From an uncultured bacterium (GTDB taxonomy: Bacteria > DRYD01): a stretch of DNA of 5,377 bases. Where the stretch lies: positions 1 through 5,377 of the forward strand of contig CALFWH010000116.1 in the NCBI GenBank assembly GCA_937927985.1, written 5' to 3'. The position numbers and the translations under genes were made by a program. Below the pieces are notes generated by a model that did not search any database, was not told the DNA's origin, and was given only the letters and a program-made list of their open reading frames with translations. This document shows, piece after piece, positions 1 through 5,377 of this stretch; within the stretch, counting starts at the first letter, position 1, and the number at the start of each line of letters is the position of its first letter.

Positions 1-621
1 ATGAAATTTGAAATGACTAGATACCAAAGTGGATGGATAGAAGTAATAGTAGGACCAATGTTTAGTGGTAAAACAGAAGAACTAATAAGAAGAGTTAAAA
101 GAGCAATCATAGCAAATCAAAAAGTCATCGTTTTTAAACCACAAATAGATAACAGATATGATAAAAACAAAATAGTAACCCATAATGGTCTAAAAATAGA
201 AGCCTTAATGGTAAATAATACTAACGAAATATACCAAAAATCACAAAATTATGATGTAATAGCAATAGATGAAGCACAATTTTTTGATCAATCACTAATA
301 CAAATAATAGAAAATTTAGCTGAAGAAAATAAGAGAATAATAATAAGTGGTTTAGATCAAGATTTCAGGGGTGAACCATTCTCAATTATACCTTACTTAA
401 TGGCAATAGCAGACAGTGTAGATAAGTTACATGCTATATGTGTAATTTGCGGAGCAGTAGCAACAAAAACTCAAAGATTAATAGAAGGGCAACCAGCACC
501 ATACGACTCACCCACCGTAATCATAGGAGCAAACGAAATCTATCAACCCCGATGTAGAAAATGCTTCCAAAAACCCCAAAAAATCTCAAAAAACATTAAT
601 CTAACAAATACCACAAAATAA
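1..621 (+). CDS. tdk: thymidine kinase, type II (TK1-like)
   Basis: Phosphorylates thymidine to dTMP with ATP in the cytoplasmic pyrimidine salvage pathway. The 206-residue product has the features of the type II family: a P-loop GPMFSGKT at residues 18-25 followed by EELIRRVKRA, the Walker B/catalytic motif DEAQFF at 90-95 (Glu91 is the expected general base), the GLDQDFRGEPF segment at 117-127, a structural zinc site built from Cys147/Cys150 and Cys185/Cys188, and the thymidine-binding lasso VIIGANEIY at 173-181. The length is normal for the family. The ATG is the first base of the window, so the upstream ribosome binding site cannot be seen. The short leader before GWIEVIVGPMF resembles that of Firmicute enzymes, so this start is plausible; a second ATG at codon 5 is possible. 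The last ~18 residues are a Lys/Asn/Thr-rich variable tail. It is followed after 20 bases by plsY and is likely co-transcribed with it. Confidence 0.95.
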   Translation: MKFEMTRYQSGWIEVIVGPMFSGKTEELIRRVKRAIIANQKVIVFKPQIDNRYDKNKIVTHNGLKIEALMVNNTNEIYQKSQNYDVIAIDEAQFFDQSLIQIIENLAEENKRIIISGLDQDFRGEPFSIIPYLMAIADSVDKLHAICVICGAVATKTQRLIEGQPAPYDSPTVIIGANEIYQPRCRKCFQKPQKISKNINLTNTTK

Positions 622-624
622 TAT
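564..624 (+). promoter_or_regulatory. G-free, C-containing tract at the tdk 3' end (possible Rho-loading or unstructured RNA)
   Basis: From 564 to 624 the + strand has no G at all but about 15 C residues, many in small clusters separated by A runs. This stretch encodes the variable tail of thymidine kinase and runs into the gap before plsY. C-rich, G-poor unstructured RNA is what the Rho factor binds, so a rut-like role is conceivable. It could also simply reflect a relaxed Lys/Asn/Thr/Pro tail under strand mutation bias. The composition is seen; the function is a guess. Confidence 0.2.
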
Positions 625-641
625 GCTGTTTTAAAAATAAT

Positions 642-1259
642 ATGATAGAAATATTACTAATAACAATATCCTATATAATAGGTAGCTTTCCAACGGGATA
701 CGTAATAGCTAAATCAAAAGGAATAGATATAACTAAACAAGGTAGTGGTAATATAGGAATGGCTAACGTATTTAGAAGTCTAGGATTTAAATACGGAATT
801 ATAGTTTTAATAATAGATGCACTAAAAGGATTTATTCCCACGATGATTGCTATAAAAATAAATCTTAACACATTATGGATTTTATTAGCTGGATTAGCAG
901 CAATTTTAGGTCATATTTTCACAATATTTCTAAAATTTAAAGGTGGCAAAGGAGTAGCCACTTCTCTTGGAGTCATCTTAGCTATTAGTCCCCTATTAGC
1001 TATTTCATCCTTTATAGTATGGTTATTAACAGTAATTATCACAAGGTACTCATCATTGGGGTCAATACTGGCTTCAATATGGGCACTAATTATTGTTATA
1101 CTCTACTGGAATAATCTTATAAATATTCAGTTAATTAACATTCAAATTGACAAAAATTACTTAGCTCTTTTTACTCTTTTATTATCAATTTTCATAATTT
1201 TTAAACATAAAGAAAACATCAAGAGAATACTTAAAGGGCAAGAAAATAAGTTATTTTAA
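642..1259 (+). CDS. plsY: acyl-phosphate:glycerol-3-phosphate acyltransferase PlsY
   Basis: Integral membrane enzyme that transfers an acyl group from acyl-phosphate to the 1-position of glycerol-3-phosphate, the first step of phospholipid synthesis in most bacteria; it normally works with PlsX, which is not in this window. The 205-residue length is typical. All signature motifs are present: GSFPTGY at 14-20 in the first helix, SGNIGMANVFRSLG at 35-48 (the family's SGNxGxTNxxR motif, with Ala in place of the Thr), the glycine-rich FKGGKGVATSLG at 99-110, and the C-terminal HKENIKRILKGQENK at 189-203. Strongly hydrophobic stretches around residues 3-23, 52-72, 77-97, 107-133, 138-157 and 172-187 agree with a multi-pass protein. 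The ATG follows tdk by 20 bases and has no Shine-Dalgarno sequence, only an A/T-rich leader. It sits between tdk and hutI, probably in the same transcript. Confidence 0.95.
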   Translation: MIEILLITISYIIGSFPTGYVIAKSKGIDITKQGSGNIGMANVFRSLGFKYGIIVLIIDALKGFIPTMIAIKINLNTLWILLAGLAAILGHIFTIFLKFKGGKGVATSLGVILAISPLLAISSFIVWLLTVIITRYSSLGSILASIWALIIVILYWNNLINIQLINIQIDKNYLALFTLLLSIFIIFKHKENIKRILKGQENKLF

Positions 1260-1273
1260 TATTTGATAATATA

Positions 1274-2458
1274 ATGAAAACTCTAATAGTAAATGCTAAA
1301 ATACTAACAGCTATATCTGATAAACCTGTAATTTCTAACCCTAGAATCATAGAATTAAAAAACCACTCTATTCTCGTAGAAAATTCAAAAATAAAGAAGA
1401 TAGGTTTTTATAGAGAATTAAAATCTTATATAGATAATCAAACAAATATAATAGATTTAAACAATAACTACATACTTCCGGGATTCATAGACTGTCACAC
1501 GCATTTATTGTTTGATGGAAAAAGAATTGAAGATTTTATAAAAAGGCAACAAGGTAAAACTTATCAAGAAATATCTAAGGAAGGAGGAGGAATAAAATAT
1601 ACCATTCAACAAACAATATCTTCCGATAACTTAGAAGAACTCCTTATACAAAGAATAGAAAAATTCTATAAAAACGGCACTACAATAATAGAAATAAAAA
1701 ATGGTTATGCTTTAGACATCCACAAAGAAATAGAGCACCTAGAATTAATAAAAAAAGTTAGTAAATTTGTAAAACCTTTAATAATCCCTACATTTCTATC
1801 GCATATACCTCCATCTAACTTTGAAGAGTATTTATTAACTTTGAGGCAAAATGTAGCAAACATTAGAAAATTAACGAAGTTTTTTGATATATTTTGTGAT
1901 CAAACCGCCTTCTCGGTAGACCAAACAGTCCAAATAATACAAATACTTAAAAATTATGATTTTGATTTTAGATTTCATACTAATGAGTTTATTGAAGATG
2001 GTCTAATAGAAAAAATATACAAAAGTTTTCCAGATTTATCAATAAAGAGTTTTGATCATTTATTAGTTTTACCAGATGAAACTGCGGATTTAATAAAGAA
2101 ATTAAATTCATTTGCTGTTATAATGCCAGCAACTTCATGGTTTCTAAATAAACAATATAGTCCAATAGAAAAATTAATTCAAAGATCAGTACCTATATGT
2201 TTAGCTTCAGATTATAATGCTGGCTCCTCTAATGCAATGTCTATGATTTTCGTATCTAATTTAGCAGCTATATATCTAAAATTACCTGCAGAAAATATAC
2301 TTTGTTATATAACAGTTAATCCCGCTTTTCTACTTGGTTTAAAAGCAGGGCAAATAAGAGAAAATTACCTATCTTCCTTTATTGTTCTTCACACAGATAA
2401 TTGGAAAGAATTCTGTTTTACTTTGGATCACAATATTATTAACCCTCTTTCCTTCTAA
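1274..2458 (+). CDS. hutI: imidazolonepropionase (histidine degradation)
   Basis: Hydrolyses 4-imidazolone-5-propionate to N-formimidoyl-L-glutamate, the third step of histidine breakdown. The 394-residue product is a metal-dependent amidohydrolase of usual length for HutI. Visible metal ligands are His75 and His77 in PGFIDCHTHLLF, His235 in FHTNEF and Asp313 in ASDYNAGSS. Glu238, three residues after His235, matches the catalytic Glu known in the Bacillus enzyme. Other family signatures are the GGGI loop at 104-107, EIKNGYALD at 140-148, SHIPP at 176-180 and DHL at 261-263. The active site therefore looks intact. The C-terminal end is less conserved than usual, with SSFIVL where related enzymes have an ADLVI-like strand. 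The gene starts 14 bases after plsY and has no recognisable Shine-Dalgarno sequence. No hutH, hutU or hutG is nearby, so the other pathway genes must lie elsewhere if the pathway is complete. Its last 20 bases overlap the end of the opposing kinase gene. Confidence 0.93.
   Translation: MKTLIVNAKILTAISDKPVISNPRIIELKNHSILVENSKIKKIGFYRELKSYIDNQTNIIDLNNNYILPGFIDCHTHLLFDGKRIEDFIKRQQGKTYQEISKEGGGIKYTIQQTISSDNLEELLIQRIEKFYKNGTTIIEIKNGYALDIHKEIEHLELIKKVSKFVKPLIIPTFLSHIPPSNFEEYLLTLRQNVANIRKLTKFFDIFCDQTAFSVDQTVQIIQILKNYDFDFRFHTNEFIEDGLIEKIYKSFPDLSIKSFDHLLVLPDETADLIKKLNSFAVIMPATSWFLNKQYSPIEKLIQRSVPICLASDYNAGSSNAMSMIFVSNLAAIYLKLPAENILCYITVNPAFLLGLKAGQIRENYLSSFIVLHTDNWKEFCFTLDHNIINPLSF
2439..2458. other. 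convergent 20-base overlap of hutI and kinase 3' ends
   Basis: The stop codon of hutI (TAA, 2456-2458) lies inside the reverse-strand kinase gene, and the kinase stop (TAA read on the reverse strand, 2439-2441) lies inside hutI. The flanking 60 bases on both sides show no GC-rich hairpin followed by a T-run in either direction. Transcription from each side must therefore stop inside the opposing gene, by Rho or by collision, or read through as antisense RNA. Confidence 0.85.
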
Positions 2459-4076
2459 TTAACAAATTATATATAATCAATACTACTATTAAAAAAACTG
2501 GATAAATACCAATTACCACTAAATAATCCCTATAAATAGAGAAAAACACAAACGGAAGTATAAAAGAAATAATACAAACAAAAACCAAAAACTGAACATA
2601 AAAAGAATAAATCTTTTTTTTTCTATAAAAATTTATCTCTCTAAATATAAATAAATTTATTTCATTAAATATATCTCTATGAGCTTGCAAAATATCTATT
2701 TTCTTTTTTTTATATTTATTAACAAGAGGGAGAATTCTTTGATTTACAATTTTATATCCACTAATACCTGAGATATCAGATAGGGAATATAGATTGTTTA
2801 TAAAACTCTGCCATTGACCATTTTCAATAAACTTTAGTAAAATAACTATTAAGTAAATGTTTTTTGTTTCTCTGTAAATATTAACGATAACATCCGTTTG
2901 TTTCATCTGAACAAGTTTTTCTATTGCTTTAGCTACTTCTTCAGAATAAAAATCATTTTCTTTTAAATCTTTAATTATTTTGAATAAATAATCTCTAGTA
3001 GATATTGGTAGTTGAGAAAATATATTCTTTATAGCATCTTTGTCCTCTAAATTTTCTTTCTGAGTTGGTATTTGTTTGTTACTAAGATCCATTAAATTAA
3101 TTTTCTGTGATGCAATATAAAAATTGCTTTTCAAGTTAAGTTCATAATTAATTACTTCTTTTATCTTTTCAAAAGAAGGCCTTGAACTGGGATTCAAATA
3201 GCCATTAATATAGGTGTTAAACAAAATTTTAGAAAATTCACCCTTATTAAATAAAAATGAATATAAATTTCTAAATTCTTCGTATTTTTTAGAATCGATT
3301 ATTAAATCATCAGGAATAACAGGAGGCCAAACAATTTGTGAACTATCAACACTAAATACTACGTTTTGAAAGTATTTATGATCACTTCTGTGTAGAAAAT
3401 CAAATGGTTTAAAACCAGTAAGAACAAAAAATATTAGATATAAACCCGTCCATATGTCAGAATAAATAGTGAATCGATTATCAAATTTGATTTCTGGTGG
3501 TAGTATAAATAAGCTTTCCTTACCTGTAGTTAGTGGTATCCATTCCCATTGATTATTCCAAATCCCTGCACATTCCAAATCCAAAACATAAACATCTTGA
3601 TTATTATCAACAATGAAATTATCAGGATAAAGATCACTATGGACAATACCTACTGAATTCATTGCATTTAGTATATCTATAAGCTTTTTGTACACGTCTA
3701 TTCTTTTTTCACTTAAAGGGAATTCATCTTTAAGATAATCAAACAAATCTTGTCCTTTAACAATATTAAATAATAAAAGGATAGCTTTATCAACAGTTTT
3801 AAAATTAAAATAATTTTTAACATCAACAGCAGTAGCTAAGGGTATTCCTCTAAAAGTTATGAAAGGGTATATATTAGGATCTATTTTAGCACATATTTTT
3901 TTTAAGCTTCTAAATCTTCTAGGGATAGATTCGGTGTTTTCATCAAGAGGAAAAACTTTTATAATATAGTTTTCATAAAAATATATTCTACCTTGTCCTC
4001 CAAAAACGGGGAATCCTATTTTTTCTAAATCTATTTCTATAATTTCATTTTTATCAGTCTTGAAAGAAATTTTCAT
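2439..4076 (-). CDS. membrane-anchored Ser/Thr-type protein kinase (YegI-like or orphan), partner of a VWA protein
   Basis: 545 residues. Residues ~20-310 form a eukaryotic-type protein kinase domain: glycine-rich loop GGQGR at 26-30, ATP-binding Lys40 in YIIKVF, catalytic loop HSDLYPDN at 146-153 (Asp148 as base, Asn153 as metal ligand), the metal-binding Asp166 in DLE in place of DFG, a PPE (APE-like) motif at 193-195, Asp207 in SDIW, and a late RPSF at 299-302. A clear helix-C Glu is not obvious. The key catalytic residues are present, so activity is likely. Residues ~320-345 look like a polar linker, ~346-485 look mostly helical and match nothing I recognise, and two membrane helices follow at ~491-513 and ~518-539 before a basic RRKEG end. 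This topology should keep the kinase domain in the cytoplasm. The substrate is unknown. The gene starts 15 bases after the VWA gene with only a weak AGAAA element before its ATG, so it is probably in the same operon. The VWA neighbour suggests a TerY-P-like signalling module, but no PP2C phosphatase gene is seen. Confidence 0.85.
   Translation of the reverse strand: MKISFKTDKNEIIEIDLEKIGFPVFGGQGRIYFYENYIIKVFPLDENTESIPRRFRSLKKICAKIDPNIYPFITFRGIPLATAVDVKNYFNFKTVDKAILLLFNIVKGQDLFDYLKDEFPLSEKRIDVYKKLIDILNAMNSVGIVHSDLYPDNFIVDNNQDVYVLDLECAGIWNNQWEWIPLTTGKESLFILPPEIKFDNRFTIYSDIWTGLYLIFFVLTGFKPFDFLHRSDHKYFQNVVFSVDSSQIVWPPVIPDDLIIDSKKYEEFRNLYSFLFNKGEFSKILFNTYINGYLNPSSRPSFEKIKEVINYELNLKSNFYIASQKINLMDLSNKQIPTQKENLEDKDAIKNIFSQLPISTRDYLFKIIKDLKENDFYSEEVAKAIEKLVQMKQTDVIVNIYRETKNIYLIVILLKFIENGQWQSFINNLYSLSDISGISGYKIVNQRILPLVNKYKKKKIDILQAHRDIFNEINLFIFREINFYRKKKIYSFYVQFLVFVCIISFILPFVFFSIYRDYLVVIGIYPVFLIVVLIIYNLLIRRKEG
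2614..2622 (-). repeat. 9-base poly-A tract in the kinase coding strand
   Basis: A run of nine T on the + strand reads as nine A in the kinase mRNA, within the RKKK codons at residues ~485-488, just before the first membrane helix. A run of eight occurs at 2704-2711 (KKKK at ~456-459) and another of eight at 3896-3903 (LKKI near residue 60). Such runs can cause polymerase or replication slippage. A frameshift at either of the first two would keep the kinase domain and remove the membrane anchor. The runs are seen; slippage is inferred, and in AT-rich DNA such runs also arise by chance. Confidence 0.35.
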
Positions 4077-4091
4077 TTTTCTAAATAAATT

Positions 4092-4694
4092 TTACATAGT
4101 TTCAATTAGTATAGTCATGAAACTTCTTATTATTTCAGAAATATTTTTATTTATATTTCCAGCAACATGACCTTTCAAAAAAAGTTTATAATTTTCTTTT
4201 TCTTTTGGTAGAAAATCCAATAAATTTGCAATATCTAGTCTTCTAATCTGTTTTAAATTTGCTACACTTGCTATTTTGAATAATAAATCTTCATCAGCAT
4301 CATTTCCCGAAGAGATCGTGCATAAAGTAGCCCCCATACTTTTTAACTTAAGAGATTCATCTATTACTTCCTTAGTAGTTCTTATATTTTCTCTTCCATC
4401 TGTGAATAAAAATACAGCTATATATTTTTCATCAAGTAATCCAGGATCTTGATTAAATTCTTCAATAATTTTATCTGAAAAATAAATCAAAGATATTCTG
4501 AAAATACTAAGATTACTACTTGGTAGTAGTCTTTCTAATGTATCATTCAATATACTAACTAGATGATCAGATTTTCTTATTCCATCAAAAGTATTATTTT
4601 CATACATACTTGCAGAACCATCCAAAATGAATATTAGTAATTCTACTTGTCCTAAAGATTCTAAAGTACGAAAATTTTCAGACCTTATTATCAT
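4092..4694 (-). CDS. short von Willebrand factor A (VWA) domain protein, TerY/YegL-like
   Basis: Numbered from the ATG at 4694 (200 residues), the protein opens with a hydrophobic strand and a MIDAS metal-site motif DGSAS at 25-29 (the DxSxS pattern), then helix KSDHLVSILNDTLERLL, strand RISLIYFSD ending at ~74, strand IAVFLFTDG with Asp99, and GATLCTISSGNDADEDLLFKIAS, which matches the late part of TerY-like VWA domains. It has no signal peptide or membrane helix, so it is probably cytoplasmic. Only ~23 residues separate FSD from TDG, where related domains usually have 40 or more carrying the MIDAS Thr; that segment seems to be missing, although the reading frame is intact. VWA proteins of this type act as metal-dependent binding or adaptor proteins. 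It lies between ispE and the kinase gene, 15 bases before the latter. An in-frame TTG at 4727 would add 11 residues and overlap ispE by 11 bases; I prefer the ATG because GGGA lies nine bases before it. Confidence 0.75.
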   Translation of the reverse strand: MIIRSENFRTLESLGQVELLIFILDGSASMYENNTFDGIRKSDHLVSILNDTLERLLPSSNLSIFRISLIYFSDKIIEEFNQDPGLLDEKYIAVFLFTDGRENIRTTKEVIDESLKLKSMGATLCTISSGNDADEDLLFKIASVANLKQIRRLDIANLLDFLPKEKENYKLFLKGHVAGNINKNISEIIRSFMTILIETM

Positions 4695-4703
4695 AGTCTT
4701 ATA

Positions 4704-4707
4704 TCCC
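4704..4707 (-). promoter_or_regulatory. weak ribosome binding site GGGA deciding the VWA start
   Basis: On the reverse strand GGGA lies nine bases upstream of the ATG at 4694-4692. It is the best Shine-Dalgarno-like element near any start in the window. The alternative TTG at 4727 is preceded only by an A/T-rich stretch inside ispE, and a second in-frame TTG at 4709 has AAAGG too close to it. This favours the ATG start, without ruling out the others. Confidence 0.4.
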
Positions 4708-4716
4708 AAATCGCCT

Positions 4717-5377
4717 TTAAACTTCAAAAACTTTAATATTTCTATTGCTTAAAAAATTTAATTTTATTTTTTCTTTTGAGATAACTAGCAAACTTGCACC
4801 ACTACCACATAAAAACACTTTTGTTTTTGGAAAAATTTCATATATCTCATTCCTTACATATCCTATTTCACTATAAACTTTATAAATTACCTTCTCAAAA
4901 TCATTATGAATAATATGAAAGAAATATTCCCTAAAATAGTTACTTTTAGAATAATAAAAAAATCTATAAGTTTTATTTCCTATCAAAAAATTTTTTCTTC
5001 TAAGGAAAGGGTAATATTCTTTATAAGCTTCTTTAGTATCAATTTTAAAAGGGAAAACAATAAGAAAAGTATAAAAATTAGGGATTGAATTTAGTTTTAT
5101 TAATGGTAAGCAGTAGTTGCCTTTTTCAAAAGCCAAAACATAATTATTTTGATAAAAATAAAGTAGTAAGATAGGTAAAACGTCACTGCCTAAACTTTTA
5201 GCAATCTTAAAAGCTTGGGGTATATCAATAATTTTTTGCTTATAAAATAAATATAGGATAGTTGCTGCGTTAGAACTACCCCCACCTAGCCCCCCTCCTA
5301 AAGGAATACGCTTATTCAATTCTATTTCAACCAAATATTTTTTGTCACTTCTACTTTTATTAATTCTATCAAAAAGA
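4717..5377 (-). CDS. ispE: 4-diphosphocytidyl-2-C-methyl-D-erythritol kinase, 5' end cut off by the window
   Basis: IspE phosphorylates the 2-hydroxyl of CDP-methylerythritol with ATP in the MEP pathway of isoprenoid precursors. About 219 residues are visible, against ~280-300 for the family, so some 60-80 N-terminal residues lie beyond the right edge. The frame stays open to base 5377: the 14 codons upstream of the TTG at 5334 read on without a stop and include an RINKSR segment that fits the family, so that TTG is an internal Leu codon and not the start. The GHMP-kinase ATP loop PLGGGLGGGSSNAA begins at visible residue ~25, the catalytic Asp is in LGSDV (~65), FPFKIDTKEAY follows, then NDFEKVI and the C-terminal GSGAS loop (~191-195). 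The segment after the catalytic Asp reads DVLPILL, where most IspE have DVPFFL, so the enzyme is divergent. The N-terminal substrate/Lys motif cannot be checked. It is followed by the VWA and kinase genes and is likely co-transcribed with them. Confidence 0.9.
   Translation of the reverse strand, partial: LFDRINKSRSDKKYLVEIELNKRIPLGGGLGGGSSNAATILYLFYKQKIIDIPQAFKIAKSLGSDVLPILLLYFYQNNYVLAFEKGNYCLPLIKLNSIPNFYTFLIVFPFKIDTKEAYKEYYPFLRRKNFLIGNKTYRFFYYSKSNYFREYFFHIIHNDFEKVIYKVYSEIGYVRNEIYEIFPKTKVFLCGSGASLLVISKEKIKLNFLSNRNIKVFEV

Noticed and set aside
671..871. Reverse-strand open frame of 66 codons inside plsY
   Set aside because: It lies wholly within plsY, whose motifs are unmistakable on the + strand. 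Its hydrophobic sequence is what the complement of membrane-helix codons would give.
1270..1275. TATAAT as a -10 promoter element for hutI
   Set aside because: It overlaps the hutI start codon, so a transcript from it would lack the start. No matching -35 is convincing, and A/T-rich hexamers are frequent here.
4515..4530. Inverted repeat (six-base arms ACTACT/AGTAGT, four-base loop) as a terminator
   Set aside because: It lies in the middle of the VWA coding region, has weak arms and is not followed by a T-run on either strand.
4906..5088. + strand open frame of 60 codons inside ispE
   Set aside because: It is antisense to the conserved ispE coding region, has no ribosome binding site and is low in complexity (Lys/Ile/Phe/Ser), typical of chance frames in AT-rich DNA.
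5332..5334. TTG as the start codon of ispE
   Set aside because: The frame continues upstream without a stop to the window edge, and the upstream residues fit the IspE family. A start here would remove the region before the ATP loop.
1..5377. CRISPR array, tRNA, rRNA, insertion sequence or phage genes
   Set aside because: No regularly spaced direct repeats, cloverleaf-like sequence, terminal inverted repeats, transposase or phage protein motif was seen, and intergenic space is 20 bases or less between most genes.

Overview
This is an AT-rich bacterial window (roughly 25-30% GC by eye) that is almost entirely coding. ATA (Ile) and AGA (Arg) codons are heavily used. This is common in low-GC bacteria and in many thermophiles, but I cannot name the organism from this sequence. 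Most visible starts lack a convincing Shine-Dalgarno sequence.

The left half (1-2458, + strand) holds three closely packed housekeeping or metabolic genes with gaps of 20 and 14 bases: a type II thymidine kinase (tdk), the acyl-phosphate:glycerol-3-phosphate acyltransferase PlsY, and imidazolonepropionase (hutI). They look co-transcribed. Their products work in three unrelated pathways: thymidine salvage, phospholipid synthesis and histidine breakdown. No other hut gene is present here.

The right half (2439-5377, - strand) reads towards the left half. Its first gene in transcription order is the 3' part of ispE (isoprenoid precursor synthesis), whose 5' end lies beyond the right edge. Next comes a small von Willebrand factor A (VWA) protein, then a 545-residue protein with an N-terminal Ser/Thr-type kinase domain and two C-terminal membrane helices. 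The two half-windows converge tail to tail with a 20-base overlap of hutI and the kinase gene, and no intrinsic terminator is visible between them.

The most interesting part is the VWA-kinase pair. It recalls TerY/YegL-type VWA plus YegI-type kinase modules, which normally include a PP2C phosphatase. Here no phosphatase lies between or downstream of the two genes, the kinase is predicted to be membrane-anchored, and the VWA domain looks shortened in the middle and lacks an obvious MIDAS threonine. There is no CRISPR array, tRNA, rRNA or insertion sequence that I can see.
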